The notes: generated from the sequence alone by a model not told the origin. Shown: positions 27,976-37,965, counted from the stretch's first letter. The stretch: 54,309 bases of DNA from Vibrio ezurae NBRC 102218 (GCF_000467185.1 NZ_BATM01000053.1:1-54309); one strand, 5' to 3'. Numbers and translations: made by a program.

Positions 27976-30648
27976 TTACTTCGCTTTAGCAGGCTTTTGG
28001 TCTGCTTTTTTCTTGATTACGGTAGTGCCTTCAAAAGTTTCACCTTCAACGTAAGGCTTACCGTAGTAAGACGTTGTTAGTACTTCTTTTAGCTCAGAGA
28101 TTAGAGGGTAACGTGGGTTCGCGCCAGTACATTGGTCATCGAACGCTTCAACAGACAGTTCATCAAGTTTCGCGATGAAGTCCGCTTCGTTAACACCCGC
28201 TTCTTGAATAGACAGTGGGATATCCAGCTCTTTCTTCAGCTCTTCCAACCAAGTTAGTAGACGCTCAATTTTCTGTGCAGTGCGGTCACCTGGTTGACTT
28301 AGGTCTAAGTGGTCAGCAACTTCAGCGTAACGACGACGTGCTTGCGGACGGTCGTATTGAGAGAATGCAGTTTGTTTAGTTGGGTTGTCGTTTGCGTTGT
28401 AACGAACAACGTTAGAGATCATCAATGCGTTTGCAAGACCGTGTGGCAAGTGGAACTCAGCACCGATTTTGTGAGCGATTGAGTGACACACACCTAGGAA
28501 AGACTGTGCAAATGCGATACCCGCAATCGTTGCCGCATTGTGTACTTTCTCACGAGCGATTGGGTCAGCTGCGCCATTTTTGTAGCTTGATGGTAGGTAC
28601 TCTTTAAGCATCTTAAGTGCTTGTAGAGCTTGACCATCTGAGTACTCGTTCGCTAGAACTGAAACGTATGCTTCAAGTGCGTGAGTCACAGCATCGTAAC
28701 CACCAAATGCGGTTAGAGACTTAGGCATGTTCATGACCAAGTTAGCATCAACGATTGCCATGTTTGGCGTTAGCTCGTAATCCGCTAGAGGGTACTTAGC
28801 ACCCGTTTGGTCGTCGGTAACAACCGCAAATGGTGTTACTTCAGAACCTGTACCTGAAGTTGTAGTAATACATACTAGCTCAGCTTTTTCGCCCATTTTA
28901 GGGAACTTGTAAATACGTTTACGGATATCCATAAAGCGCATTGCCAATTCTTCAAAGTGCGTATCTGGGTGCTCGTACATAACCCACATGATCTTAGCCG
29001 CATCCATTGGTGAACCACCACCTAGCGCTAGGATGACATCAGGTTGGAAGCTTTGCATTGCTGCTGCGCCTTTTTCAACAACTGACAATGTTGGATCCGC
29101 TTCTACATCAAAGAATGTTTGCACTTCGATGCCTTGAGCTTTAAGCAGGCTAACTACGCTATCAGCATAACCGTTGTTAAATAGGAAACGGTCAGTTACA
29201 AGGAACGCGCGTTTCTTACCTTCTAGGTCGCCAAGAGCGATTGGAAGGCTACCACGACGGAAGTAAATAGACTTAGGTAGTTTGTGCCACAACATATTTT
29301 CAGCTCGCTTCGCTACAGTTTTCTTGTTGATAAGGTGCTTAGGACCCACGTTCTCAGAGATAGAGTTACCACCCCAAGAACCACAACCTAGAGTTAGAGA
29401 AGGTGCAACGTTAAAGTTGTAAAGGTCACCGATACCACCGTGAGTCGATGGGATGTTAACCAGAATACGTGCTGTTTTCAGTTTGTTACCGAAGTAACGG
29501 ATACGGTCAGCGTTAGTATCTTGGTCTGTGTATAGACCAGATGTGTGACCGATACCGCCAATCTCAACCATAGTTTCAGCTTGAGCAACCGCATCTTCAA
29601 AGTTATCAGCGCGGAATAGACCTAGAGTTGGAGATAGTTTCTCATGAGCGAACTCATCATCGTAAGACACTTTACCTAGACCTTCACCCACTAGCACTTT
29701 CGTATCAGCAGGAACTTTAACACCCGCCATTTCAGCGATTGCTGGTGCAGGTTGACCTACGATTTTAGCGTTTAGGTTGCCGTCGATAAGCAGTACTTTA
29801 CGTACTTTATTTGCGTCAGCTTTGCTTAATACGTGTGCTTTGTGAGAAGCAAAACGTTCTTTAACTTCGTCATACACTTCGCTTACTACGATAGCCGCTT
29901 GCTCAGAAGCACACACTACGCCGTTATCGAACGTTTTAGACATAAGAATAGATGCTACTGCACGTTTAATGTCGGCAGTTTCATCAATAACTACTGGAAC
30001 GTTACCCGCGCCAACACCGATTGCTGGTTTACCTGAAGAGTAAGCCGCTTTAACCATGCCTGGACCACCAGTTGCAAGGATAAGTGCGATGCCTTCGTGC
30101 TTCATTAGGCCGTTAGACAGTTCTACTGAAGGTTGGTCAATCCAACCAATGATGTCTTTTGGTGCGCCTGCTGCTACTGCTGCTTCAAGAACAAGCTTAG
30201 CAGCGTCGTTAGTTGAGTTTTTAGCGCGTGGGTGTGGCGAGAAAATGATGCCGTTACGAGTTTTAAGAGAAATCAGTGATTTGAAGATTGCAGTTGAAGT
30301 TGGGTTTGTAGTTGGAACGATACCACAGATGATACCTACAGGTTCTGCGATAGTCATTGTGCCTAAGTTGTCATCTTCTTCTAAGATGCCACAAGTCTTC
30401 TCGTCCTTGTATTTGTTGTAGATAAACTCTGAAGCAAAGTGGTTTTTGATAACCTTATCTTCCACAATACCCATGCCAGATTCAGCAACAGCTTGCTGTG
30501 CTAGAGGAATACGCGCTTGGTTGGCTGCTAAAGAAGCTGCACGGAAGATTGCGTCTACTTTTTCTTGAGAGAAAGTTGAGAACTCTTCTTGAGCTGCTTT
30601 AACACGTGCTACCAGAGCGTCTAGCTCAGCCATATTAGTTACAGGCAT
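27976..30648 (-). CDS. adhE: Bifunctional aldehyde-alcohol dehydrogenase AdhE
   Basis: An 890-aa fermentative enzyme reducing acetyl-CoA to acetaldehyde and then ethanol. The N-terminal half is a CoA-acylating aldehyde dehydrogenase with the catalytic Cys in FDNGVVCASEQ (around residue 246). The C-terminal half is an iron-dependent alcohol dehydrogenase with GGGSPMDAAK, and His ligands in FGGYDAVTHALEAYVS and GVCHSIAHKIG. AdhE forms long spirosome filaments in other bacteria. A GGAGAC site precedes the ATG. It neighbours a MarC-family gene, as adhE does ychE in E. coli. Confidence 0.96.
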   Translation of the reverse strand: MPVTNMAELDALVARVKAAQEEFSTFSQEKVDAIFRAASLAANQARIPLAQQAVAESGMGIVEDKVIKNHFASEFIYNKYKDEKTCGILEEDDNLGTMTIAEPVGIICGIVPTTNPTSTAIFKSLISLKTRNGIIFSPHPRAKNSTNDAAKLVLEAAVAAGAPKDIIGWIDQPSVELSNGLMKHEGIALILATGGPGMVKAAYSSGKPAIGVGAGNVPVVIDETADIKRAVASILMSKTFDNGVVCASEQAAIVVSEVYDEVKERFASHKAHVLSKADANKVRKVLLIDGNLNAKIVGQPAPAIAEMAGVKVPADTKVLVGEGLGKVSYDDEFAHEKLSPTLGLFRADNFEDAVAQAETMVEIGGIGHTSGLYTDQDTNADRIRYFGNKLKTARILVNIPSTHGGIGDLYNFNVAPSLTLGCGSWGGNSISENVGPKHLINKKTVAKRAENMLWHKLPKSIYFRRGSLPIALGDLEGKKRAFLVTDRFLFNNGYADSVVSLLKAQGIEVQTFFDVEADPTLSVVEKGAAAMQSFQPDVILALGGGSPMDAAKIMWVMYEHPDTHFEELAMRFMDIRKRIYKFPKMGEKAELVCITTTSGTGSEVTPFAVVTDDQTGAKYPLADYELTPNMAIVDANLVMNMPKSLTAFGGYDAVTHALEAYVSVLANEYSDGQALQALKMLKEYLPSSYKNGAADPIAREKVHNAATIAGIAFAQSFLGVCHSIAHKIGAEFHLPHGLANALMISNVVRYNANDNPTKQTAFSQYDRPQARRRYAEVADHLDLSQPGDRTAQKIERLLTWLEELKKELDIPLSIQEAGVNEADFIAKLDELSVEAFDDQCTGANPRYPLISELKEVLTTSYYGKPYVEGETFEGTTVIKKKADQKPAKAK

Positions 30649-30764
30649 AATTGTCTCCTAGATATTTAAAATTAAAAACTTTTTAGTAAGGTTTGTTAAC
30701 CAAACAACACAACTTAGTAAACAGCTTTCACAGTCGAGTATATTATTTCACTCCCCGAAAAAAA

Positions 30765-30778
30765 TTGACTCAGATCAC
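30765..30778 (-). promoter_or_regulatory. FNR-like site upstream of adhE
   Basis: TTGACTCAGATCAC has two differences from TTGAT-N4-ATCAA and lies 117 nt upstream of adhE, a gene usually induced without oxygen. No other element was assigned in the AT-rich gap 30649-31239. Confidence 0.3.
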
Positions 30779-31239
30779 TTTGTTCGAAAGAACTACCGTC
30801 AAAATAGTTATTAGCTAAGCTAACCCTAAATGCCATATTGTATGACAAATAGGACTTTCTACGACACTGATATCATCCATGAAAGCACCGCTTTACTACA
30901 TATAGAGAGTTCTCATCAGTAGTAATTTATTTCATTCTGTAGACCGTAAAAACGGGCTAGATCCTAGTATAACCATTGTTTCGCATACGACAATTATTAA
31001 TTTGCGCTTAAAAGTAAGTTCAGTGGCTACAATATTAAGGTCGTCTTGACATTCAAAAATGAGTGGTTCTCATACCATTATTGCAACAAAGGTTCGGATT
31101 AGTTTTTCTAATGCAAATATATCCGTCAGTTTAGTTTAATTCAGGCAAGATATTGCAATTTTTACTGGCGTAAAAGGGCATCCTTTATTAAAGTAGCGGC
31201 ACTTTTTGACCCCTCTCTCTTTTTGTTAAAGGCTTAGTG

Positions 31240-31881
31240 ATGCAAGGTATCGATATCGCTGTTTATTTGCAGTTTTTTGTGGGCTTATTCGCCATTGTAA
31301 ATCCGGTTGGGATCATGCCGATTTTTGTCACGTTGACGAATCACCTCTCTCCAGAAGAGCGCATAAAAACAGCCTCAACGGCCAATATTGCCGTGGCGGT
31401 GATTTTGATTGTGTCTTTATTTGCAGGTCAGTTTCTACTTGATGTTTTTAGCATATCCCTTGATTCATTTCGCATTGCGGGCGGATTACTTTTAGTGAGC
31501 ATTGCCTTTTCGATGATGAATGGACAACTCGGTGAGCAGAAACAGAACAAGCAAGAAAAAGCCGAAAGTATTAGTAAAGAACAGGTAGGTGTAGTGCCAC
31601 TAGCTATGCCGCTGATGGCGGGCCCCGGCGCTATCAGCTCAACGATCGTATTTGGCTCGAATCATTCCGGTCCTATTGATTATATTGCAGTAACACTGAC
31701 GGTTTTGGTGTTTGCATTTTGCTGTTGGGTACTGTTTCGCTCTGCTCCCTTCATCGTACGTTTTCTAGGGCAAACCGGTATCAACGTGATTACTCGTATT
31801 ATGGGTTTAATCCTTGGCGCATTAGGAATTGAGTTTATTGCTGGCGGAATTGGCGCGTTATTTCCCGGCCTAATGCTATAA
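31240..31881 (+). CDS. MarC-family integral membrane protein (YchE-like)
   Basis: A 213-aa inner-membrane protein of the MarC family (UPF0056) with six helices; the family's FAIVNPVGIMPIFVTLT and PLAMPLMAGPGAIS repeats are clear. The function of the family is not established; despite the name it is not needed for multidrug resistance. The ATG at 31240 has AAAGG upstream; a GTG one codon earlier is possible. Divergent from adhE, matching the adhE-ychE arrangement of enterics. Confidence 0.85.
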   Translation: MQGIDIAVYLQFFVGLFAIVNPVGIMPIFVTLTNHLSPEERIKTASTANIAVAVILIVSLFAGQFLLDVFSISLDSFRIAGGLLLVSIAFSMMNGQLGEQKQNKQEKAESISKEQVGVVPLAMPLMAGPGAISSTIVFGSNHSGPIDYIAVTLTVLVFAFCCWVLFRSAPFIVRFLGQTGINVITRIMGLILGALGIEFIAGGIGALFPGLML

Positions 31882-31910
31882 CGGTTACATCTGCATACAA
31901 ATTAAGCGCA

Positions 31911-31939
31911 CAAAAAAGCACCTTTGCGGTGCTTTTTTT
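31911..31939 (+). terminator. Terminator after the MarC-family gene
   Basis: AAAAAGCACC pairs with GGTGCTTTTT across a 5-nt loop, followed by T7. Confidence 0.9.
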
Positions 31940-32034
31940 CGTCTACTCCAAACCATTCATCACTGCACTTTTATTCAAATCAACTCAAAACTACGTGCTA
32001 TCCTATTGTTATTACTGATTTAAGTTGAACTGAT

Positions 32035-32922
32035 ATGCCTCTGGATGAATATAGTTTCAAACACAAACTTTACGTGATTATTTTCCGTACAGATACGCCT
32101 CTTGGGCGCGGTTTTGATATTGGATTAATCCTTTCAATTTTGGGTTCTTTACTGGTTTTAATTTTGGGATCGGTTGAATCTGTTAACGATAAACACGCCT
32201 ATGTTTTACATGTTCTGGAAATTTTGTTTACGGTTTTGTTTACTATAGAGTACCTTTTGCGTCTCTATTGTTCTCCCAAACCATGGGCTTACGCTAAAAG
32301 TTTTTATGGCGTTGTAGATTTAATCGCCATCTTACCTTTCTATATCGCTTTGTTTGTCACCAATGCCCATTTCTTAGGTGTGGTACGTCTGCTTAGAATC
32401 ATGCGCATTTTTAGAATTTTGAAACTGGTACAGTACATTCAAGATTCCAATATCATCATGCGTTCGCTGTGGAACTCCCGCCGTAAAATTTTTGTCTTTT
32501 TTAGTATGGTAGCCATATTGGTCACCATTTTTGGGGCTCTATTATATGTCATTGAAGGGCCGGACAACGGGTTCACTAGCATTCCCACCAGCATCTACTG
32601 GGCTATTGTGACCATTACTACTGTTGGGTATGGCGACATCTCCCCTGTCACCACGCTAGGCCGAGCTATCGCTTCTCTGACAATGCTGTTGGGTTATTCT
32701 ATCTTAGCCGTACCCACAGGGATTATTACCGCAGAACTTAGCCAAGAGGTTAAACAGCAAAAGAAAACCTATCAAAGTCATCGTTTATTAGTGATGTGCC
32801 CCAATTGCATGAAGAACGATCATGAGCCAGATGCGTTTCATTGCAAACATTGTGGTAGTGAGCTTCCGTCTCACGAAGAACGTGTGGTCAAAGTCACAGG
32901 TGCGTCCAGCGACTATGATTGA
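32035..32922 (+). CDS. Voltage-gated potassium channel with C-terminal zinc ribbon
   Basis: A 295-aa six-helix ion channel subunit. Helices S1-S3 span residues 25-110, the voltage-sensor S4 with regularly spaced Arg is at 118-134, and the pore helix with selectivity filter TTVGYGD is at 195-201, so it should conduct K+. After S6 and a short helix, residues 255-273 hold a CxxC...CxxC zinc ribbon (CPNC and CKHC), probably a cytoplasmic regulatory or assembly module. It is monocistronic between terminators. Confidence 0.85.
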   Translation: MPLDEYSFKHKLYVIIFRTDTPLGRGFDIGLILSILGSLLVLILGSVESVNDKHAYVLHVLEILFTVLFTIEYLLRLYCSPKPWAYAKSFYGVVDLIAILPFYIALFVTNAHFLGVVRLLRIMRIFRILKLVQYIQDSNIIMRSLWNSRRKIFVFFSMVAILVTIFGALLYVIEGPDNGFTSIPTSIYWAIVTITTVGYGDISPVTTLGRAIASLTMLLGYSILAVPTGIITAELSQEVKQQKKTYQSHRLLVMCPNCMKNDHEPDAFHCKHCGSELPSHEERVVKVTGASSDYD

Positions 32923-32940
32923 GCGTGATTTTCACGCACA

Positions 32941-32966
32941 AAAAAAGCGCCAAACGGCGCTTTTTT
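32941..32966. terminator. Bidirectional terminator between channel gene and asd
   Basis: AAAAAAGCGCC pairs with GGCGCTTTTTT across AAAC; it serves two converging genes. Confidence 0.92.
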
Positions 32967-32994
32967 AATAATAGAAGACTCGATATGTCTACGA

Positions 32995-34113
32995 TTATGA
33001 TTTTGCTTCTAAAATGATGCGTAAAGTACGACGTAGTGGCTCCGCTGCGCCCCATAAAAGCTGATCACCGACAGTAAAGGCATTTAGGAAGTCATCACCC
33101 ATCGCCATTTTACGCAAGCGGCCAACAGGAACTGACATAGTGCCAGTTACTTTAGCTGGCGTTAGCTCTTGAGCGGTAATGTCGCGCTCGTTTGGCACCA
33201 CTTTAACCCAATCATTATGCGTACCGATGATCTCTTCGATTTCATCCATAGGCACATTTTGTTTTAGCTTGATAGTAAGCGCTTGTGCGTGACAACGCAT
33301 TGCGCCGATACGGACACAGGTGCCATCAATCGCAATTGGGTTGCCGTCTAAACCAAGAATCTTGTTCGCTTCAACGCCCGCTTTCCACTCTTCTTTGCTT
33401 TGGCCGTTATCACGCTTCACATCAATCCAAGGGATCAAAGATCCCGCCAGAGGCGCGCCAAACTGATCGGTTGGGAATGCGTCTGAACGAATCGTCTCTG
33501 CGACTTTACGATCAATATCTAGAATAGAAGAAGCAGGATCGGCAAGCTCTGATGCCACAGACTGCTGCACGGTGCCCATTTGCGCGATAAGCTCACGCAT
33601 GTTCTTCGCACCTGCGCCAGAAGCGGCTTGATAGGTCATGGCACTCATCCACTCAACCATGCCTTTCTCATACAGACCACCAAGGGCCATCAGCATCAAG
33701 CTCACAGTGCAGTTACCACCAACAAAGGTAGAAGTGCCAGAATGAATGCCTTGTTGGATTTGAGCTAAGTTAACAGGGTCTAAAGTAATAATGGAGTCGT
33801 TAGCCATACGCAGCGTAGAGGCCGCATCAATCCAGTAGCCTTTCCAGCCAGCTTGTTTCAGTGCAGGGTACACTTTTTCGGTGTAGCTACCACCTTGACA
33901 GGTCACAATAGCGTCAAGCTGCTTTAAGCTTTCAATATCGAAAGCGTCTTGTAGCATTCCGGCGTCTTTGCCCATATAAACAGGAGCTGGAATTCCTACC
34001 TGAGAGGTGCTGTAAAATACAGGCTCGATCAGATCAAAATCACGCTCTTCTACCATACGCTGCATTAAAACCGAACCAACCATACCGCGCCAGCCGACTA
34101 AACCTACTCGCAT
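32995..34113 (-). CDS. asd: Aspartate-semialdehyde dehydrogenase
   Basis: A 372-aa enzyme reducing aspartyl phosphate to aspartate semialdehyde for Lys/Met/Thr and peptidoglycan precursor synthesis. The NADP loop [14 protein letters not shown], the catalytic Cys135 in [11 protein letters not shown] and a C-terminal [15 protein letters not shown] segment with the catalytic His are visible. I chose the ATG at 34113 (MRVGLVGW) behind GGAG; the adjacent ATG at 34116 is equally possible. It is monocistronic. Confidence 0.96.
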   Translation of the reverse strand: MRVGLVGWRGMVGSVLMQRMVEERDFDLIEPVFYSTSQVGIPAPVYMGKDAGMLQDAFDIESLKQLDAIVTCQGGSYTEKVYPALKQAGWKGYWIDAASTLRMANDSIITLDPVNLAQIQQGIHSGTSTFVGGNCTVSLMLMALGGLYEKGMVEWMSAMTYQAASGAGAKNMRELIAQMGTVQQSVASELADPASSILDIDRKVAETIRSDAFPTDQFGAPLAGSLIPWIDVKRDNGQSKEEWKAGVEANKILGLDGNPIAIDGTCVRIGAMRCHAQALTIKLKQNVPMDEIEEIIGTHNDWVKVVPNERDITAQELTPAKVTGTMSVPVGRLRKMAMGDDFLNAFTVGDQLLWGAAEPLRRTLRIILEAKS

Positions 34114-34244
34114 CATCAAATACTCCATGTAAAATTAAGTGGATTGAACCGACGACACTCATGTCAGCGCTCAATCAAAATGTATTGTTCCCTGTCATCT
34201 TTAAAAAAGTTGAAGCGAATGACAAGAAATTTATGTGCAAAGAG

Positions 34245-34271
34245 CAAAAAAACGTAACGCTTTCGTTACGT
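34245..34271 (-). terminator. Terminator after yejK
   Basis: ACGTAACG pairs with CGTTACGT over CTTT, followed leftward by T7. Confidence 0.85.
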
Positions 34272-34293
34272 CTCTCCCGTTACACTCGTGCAA

Positions 34294-35295
34294 CTAGCCT
34301 TTTCGTACCAATTGGTCACGTAAATTTGGCGGCGTGCCTTTGATGGTCAATGTATCGGTCTCAGCATCATAGAACACACGCTCATCCATCAACATCGCAT
34401 CAAAGCTAATGTTTAAACCGCCACCCGCACCAACAAACTTTGTCAGTTTACGCACTGCAGTTCTGTCACCAGGGAAGCTTTCTTCCAGCTCATAACCTTG
34501 CTCTTGAGTAAATTCTACAAAGCTAGTGCCATCATCGCTTTTCGGTAACTCTTGTGAAAGTTCTTTGACTTCAACGTCATCACCGCTTTTGATTTGATCA
34601 TTACAATAATCAGCAACCTGTTTGCGATACGAGTTCGCTTCTTCTTTTTCTAGCTTGGCGTCTGCCACAAAATCATCCACCGCCTGCATTAACACTAAGT
34701 TCTGCTGTTTAGTGTCTAAGCCGGTTTCAGCTTGTAGAAAATCCAAAAAGAAATCCGCTACTTTGCGTCCAACTCGTCCTTTAATAAACGTTAAGTAACG
34801 ATTGGAATCGCTGTCGGTTTGGTAGGTCGATAAATCAATGCGCGCTGCGATGTCCATTTTAGAAATGTCTAAATAGTCCGTTGCGCTAATTTCTAGCCCT
34901 TCCGTCACTTTAAGGCTTTCGTTAGACGGCACCAAAGCAATAAACAAATAGTCCGTTGCCAATGATTGATAATGCGCCAGAACTAAGAATCCTGCTTCAG
35001 CAAACGAGTATTTGCTGATTTCAGAAATAAGGCGCTTAGCGCTATTTTGTGAGAAAGTGTAAAAGTCCTGCTGATCGTTTAGAGTCTCATCTAACCAACT
35101 CTTAAACTCACTCTCTTCAGAGAAGGTACCAAAGCCCTTTCCTGCCTTAGCATTGAATACGCGGTGCAGTTCTGCGACTAAACTTTCAGTGGATGCATCG
35201 TTTGATAAAGCCGATCCTCGGTAGTTCACCGTTAGCTGTTGCTCGGAATCTTTAACTAATTGATGCAAAATGACATTAGATAATTGTAAACTCAT
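34294..35295 (-). CDS. yejK: Nucleoid-associated protein YejK (NdpA family)
   Basis: A 333-aa protein of the YejK/NdpA family, found bound to the nucleoid in E. coli and linked to topoisomerase activity. The family's opening (LSNVILHQLVKD) and C-terminal GGGLNISFDAMLM are present, with the usual length near 335 aa. It is divergent from yejL-yejM, the standard arrangement. Confidence 0.92.
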   Translation of the reverse strand: MSLQLSNVILHQLVKDSEQQLTVNYRGSALSNDASTESLVAELHRVFNAKAGKGFGTFSEESEFKSWLDETLNDQQDFYTFSQNSAKRLISEISKYSFAEAGFLVLAHYQSLATDYLFIALVPSNESLKVTEGLEISATDYLDISKMDIAARIDLSTYQTDSDSNRYLTFIKGRVGRKVADFFLDFLQAETGLDTKQQNLVLMQAVDDFVADAKLEKEEANSYRKQVADYCNDQIKSGDDVEVKELSQELPKSDDGTSFVEFTQEQGYELEESFPGDRTAVRKLTKFVGAGGGLNISFDAMLMDERVFYDAETDTLTIKGTPPNLRDQLVRKG

Positions 35296-35382
35296 GGGAG
35301 ATTTCTATCTCTTGTGCTTTCAGTTGTGATTGAGAGTAGGTTATCATAAGCCGTTTACACTATCATTATTAGCAGAGTAACT

Positions 35383-35598
35383 ATGCCTATTACATCAAAA
35401 TACAGTGACGAGAAAGTTGAAACCATGTTAGCTGAAATTGCTACCGTTCTAGAGAAGCACGAATCGACTCCAGAACTTAGCTTGATGTTGGTTGGCAATA
35501 TCGCCACAAATGTTCTAAATCAGAACGTGGCGAAGGGACAACGTAAAATCATCGCTAAAACGTTTGCCGATGCGCTTATTGCATCAGTTGATGACTAA
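35383..35598 (+). CDS. yejL: YejL/UPF0352 family protein
   Basis: A 71-aa helical protein (UPF0352, about 75 aa in E. coli) of unknown function. [13 protein letters not shown] opens the family, and [13 protein letters not shown] is its conserved core. It starts 88 nt from yejK on the opposite strand and is followed after 25 nt by yejM. Confidence 0.9.
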   Translation: MPITSKYSDEKVETMLAEIATVLEKHESTPELSLMLVGNIATNVLNQNVAKGQRKIIAKTFADALIASVDD

Positions 35599-35623
35599 CA
35601 ATTAATAACAAGAACGATTATTC

Positions 35624-37423
35624 ATGGTAAATAGCGGTAATTCCTACGCGGAACGGGTATCAAGGCTTGTCAGTTGGGGACATTGGTTCAGTTTTTTCAA
35701 TGTCATCATCGCAATGCTTATCGGAACGCGTTACATAGCCGAATCTCCTTGGCCCGAGACTTTTCTTGGTCAGCTCTACCTCACCTCTTCTTGGGTGGGT
35801 CATTTTGGCTTTTTAGTATTTGGCTTATATGTACTTTGCCTCTTCCCAATCACTTTTATTGTGCCTAACTTTAAACTGTTTAGGATTGTTGGGGTACTGG
35901 CTAGCACCATAGGCTTAACCGTATTACTACTGGATACACAAGCATATCAAGAGCTTAACTTGCACCTAAACCCTATCGTTTGGGAACTATTGTTAAGTGA
36001 TGATAAAAATGCCATTAACGCAAAATGGCAAACATTGTTCGTTCTTGTGCCGATTATCTTCTTCGTCCAACTTGCTCTTGCCGAGTGGGTTTGGCGTAAA
36101 CAAAGAAAACTGTCGCACAAGCGCATTGGTCGCCCTATTGCGGTTGTTTTCTTTATTGGGTTTACCTTTAGTCATCTGATCTACATCTGGGCAGATGCAA
36201 CCTTCTACAACCCAATAACCAATCAAAGAGCGAACTTCCCTCTTTCTTATCCTATGACGGCAAAAACCTTTTTGGAGCGTCAGGGATGGTTTGATCGAGA
36301 AGAGTACCAACAGCGTATTGAACGTGGTGATGCGAGTAGCGAAGTACTGGCGTACCCACTAGAAACACTGCAAATAAGCAAAAACAAAAGTAAGGACTAC
36401 AACTTACTGATGGTAATGGTAGAAAGCCTGCGCGCCGATAGCATGCAGCCTGAGACCATGCCAACGCTCAGTGATTTTGCGGCACAAAACCAAAACTTTA
36501 GCCACCATCTAAGTTCCGGAAACGACAACACCGCGGCATTTGGCTTATTTTATGGTATTCCTGCAACTTACTCTGCCAGTGTTCGCCACTTTGAAACTGA
36601 GCCATTGTTTATTCAGCAGTTACTCTACCGCAACTATGACCTAGGGTTATTTAGCGGCGTCGACTCTTCAACTAGCATCTACAACGACATTATTTTCCAC
36701 AGTCAAGAAGATGCCCTGACAACCGTTGATGCCAAATCAGATAAAAATGCAGTTCAAAGCTGGCAACAGTGGCTGGGCAACGAAACCAATAAAAACTGGT
36801 TTAGTGTTGTTCACCTCACGCAAATGCAGCAATTTGAAGAGCACTTAGAGAGCACCTCAAATAAAGACGCAAAATCAGTGCTACACAAGGCTTACCTGAC
36901 ATCAGCAACCAAGGTTGATCAGTCTATTTCACAGATTTTAGATACCTTAAAAGAGCAAAATTTGCTGGATAACACTGTGGTTGTCATCACCTCTGATCAC
37001 GGCTGGGAATTTAACGAAACCAAAACCAACAGCTGGGGCGCGAACAGCAACTACAGCCAATACCAAATTCAAGTTCCTATGGTAATCCACTGGCCAAACA
37101 AGCCAGCGCAAGAGTACACCCACGTCACCAGTCACTTCGATTTATCCGTGACCTTGATGCAAGACTTACTGGGCGTAACCTCTAATCCTGTTGATTTTAG
37201 TAGCGGTAAGAACTTATTTGATCCGAGCCAGCGCCGTTGGGCAATGGCTGGTGACAGCAGAGAATTTGCACTGGTATCCAATGATGAAATTACAGTATTG
37301 GATCGCTACGGAAACTATAAGGTATACGATCACAACTATCGCCGCCAACGCGACGCTAAACCAAAATTGTCCGTTATAATGCAAGGCTTATCGGAAACCA
37401 AACGGTTCTACGAGCAAAATTAA
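35624..37423 (+). CDS. yejM: Inner-membrane sulfatase-like protein YejM (PbgA/LapC family)
   Basis: A 599-aa inner-membrane protein that in enterics controls lipopolysaccharide synthesis through LapB and FtsH. Five membrane helices occupy residues 15-190. A periplasmic alkaline-phosphatase/sulfatase fold follows with VMVESLRADS, DVTFELGF-like LFSGVDSS and VVITSDHGWEF. Whether metal is bound cannot be judged from these motifs. The TAA stop directly abuts the tRNA-Pro 5' end, with no spacer. Confidence 0.92.
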   Translation: MVNSGNSYAERVSRLVSWGHWFSFFNVIIAMLIGTRYIAESPWPETFLGQLYLTSSWVGHFGFLVFGLYVLCLFPITFIVPNFKLFRIVGVLASTIGLTVLLLDTQAYQELNLHLNPIVWELLLSDDKNAINAKWQTLFVLVPIIFFVQLALAEWVWRKQRKLSHKRIGRPIAVVFFIGFTFSHLIYIWADATFYNPITNQRANFPLSYPMTAKTFLERQGWFDREEYQQRIERGDASSEVLAYPLETLQISKNKSKDYNLLMVMVESLRADSMQPETMPTLSDFAAQNQNFSHHLSSGNDNTAAFGLFYGIPATYSASVRHFETEPLFIQQLLYRNYDLGLFSGVDSSTSIYNDIIFHSQEDALTTVDAKSDKNAVQSWQQWLGNETNKNWFSVVHLTQMQQFEEHLESTSNKDAKSVLHKAYLTSATKVDQSISQILDTLKEQNLLDNTVVVITSDHGWEFNETKTNSWGANSNYSQYQIQVPMVIHWPNKPAQEYTHVTSHFDLSVTLMQDLLGVTSNPVDFSSGKNLFDPSQRRWAMAGDSREFALVSNDEITVLDRYGNYKVYDHNYRRQRDAKPKLSVIMQGLSETKRFYEQN

Positions 37424-37500
37424 CGGACTGTAGCGCAGCTTGGTAGCGCATTCGCCTGGGGGGCGAAGGGTCGCAGGTTCAAATCCTGTCAGTCCGACCA
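37424..37500 (+). tRNA. tRNA-Pro (anticodon GGG)
   Basis: A 77-nt cloverleaf. The acceptor CGGACTG pairs with CAGTCCG, the anticodon stem-loop TTCGC-CTGGGGG-GCGAA gives GGG, the T-loop is TTCAAAT and CCA is encoded. It begins at the first base after the yejM stop; a TATAAT at 37375-37380 inside yejM may be its -10 box. Confidence 0.97.
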
Positions 37501-37503
37501 TTT

Positions 37504-37527
37504 AAAAGAGAGCTTCGGCTCTCTTTT
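37504..37527 (+). terminator. Terminator after tRNA-Pro
   Basis: AAAGAGAGC pairs with GCTCTCTTT over the stable TTCG loop, followed by a T run. Confidence 0.93.
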
Positions 37528-37776
37528 TGCTTTTTATCCATTAACTATCCAACCGAGCAGCAAGTAAAAAGCATCCACCTTCACCTGTCGCAATGATGTC
37601 ATCTCTATTAACAAAATGAGCGACAATGACCAATCCAAGCGGTTTACAGTCATTGAACCTACAGCAGTAAGCACGATGGTAGACAATACCCCTACCCCAA
37701 ACAAAGCCAATAAATCTCATACATACAGAAAGTTGCCAATTTTGATTAAAATCTCAGCAAACGATCTTAGCAACTC

Positions 37777-37805
37777 TTTACAAGCTCCAAGAAGCTTTAT
37801 ATTAT
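37777..37805 (+). promoter_or_regulatory. Sigma-70 promoter of tRNA-Ser
   Basis: TTTACA and TATTAT are 17 nt apart with a GC-rich discriminator, 11 nt before the tRNA. The 37528-37776 stretch holds no gene I can support. Confidence 0.75.
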
Positions 37806-37816
37806 AGCGCCCACAA

Positions 37817-37907
37817 GGAGAGATGGCTGAGTGGTCGAAAGCACCGGTCTTGAAAACCGGCAACCGTTAATAGCGGTTCTAGGGTTCAAATCCCTATCTC
37901 TCCGCCA
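37817..37907 (+). tRNA. tRNA-Ser (anticodon TGA), island integration site
   Basis: A 91-nt class II tRNA with a long variable arm (CAACCGTTAATAGCGGTT). The acceptor GGAGAGA pairs with TCTCTCC, the anticodon loop is CTTGAAA and CCA is encoded. An integrase starts 80 nt downstream, so the tRNA 3' end is the likely attL crossover. The matching attR repeat is not in the window. Confidence 0.96.
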
Positions 37908-37912
37908 CATTT

Positions 37913-37937
37913 AAAGCCCTGATTTATCAGGGCTTTT
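37913..37937 (+). terminator. Terminator after tRNA-Ser
   Basis: AAAGCCCTGA pairs with TCAGGGCTTT across TTTA, followed by T2. It separates the tRNA from the island's integrase. Confidence 0.85.
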
Positions 37938-37965
37938 TCCGTTTCTGAGTCCCTGAAAACGCTCT

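Noticed and set aside
34114..34293. Lysine riboswitch upstream of asd
   Set aside because: The 5' region is only about 180 nt up to yejK, is largely taken by the yejK terminator, and shows no conserved lysine-aptamer blocks.
37616..37807. 63-aa reading frame between tRNA-Pro and tRNA-Ser
   Set aside because: No credible ribosome site, and the end overlaps the tRNA-Ser promoter; composition is not protein-like.
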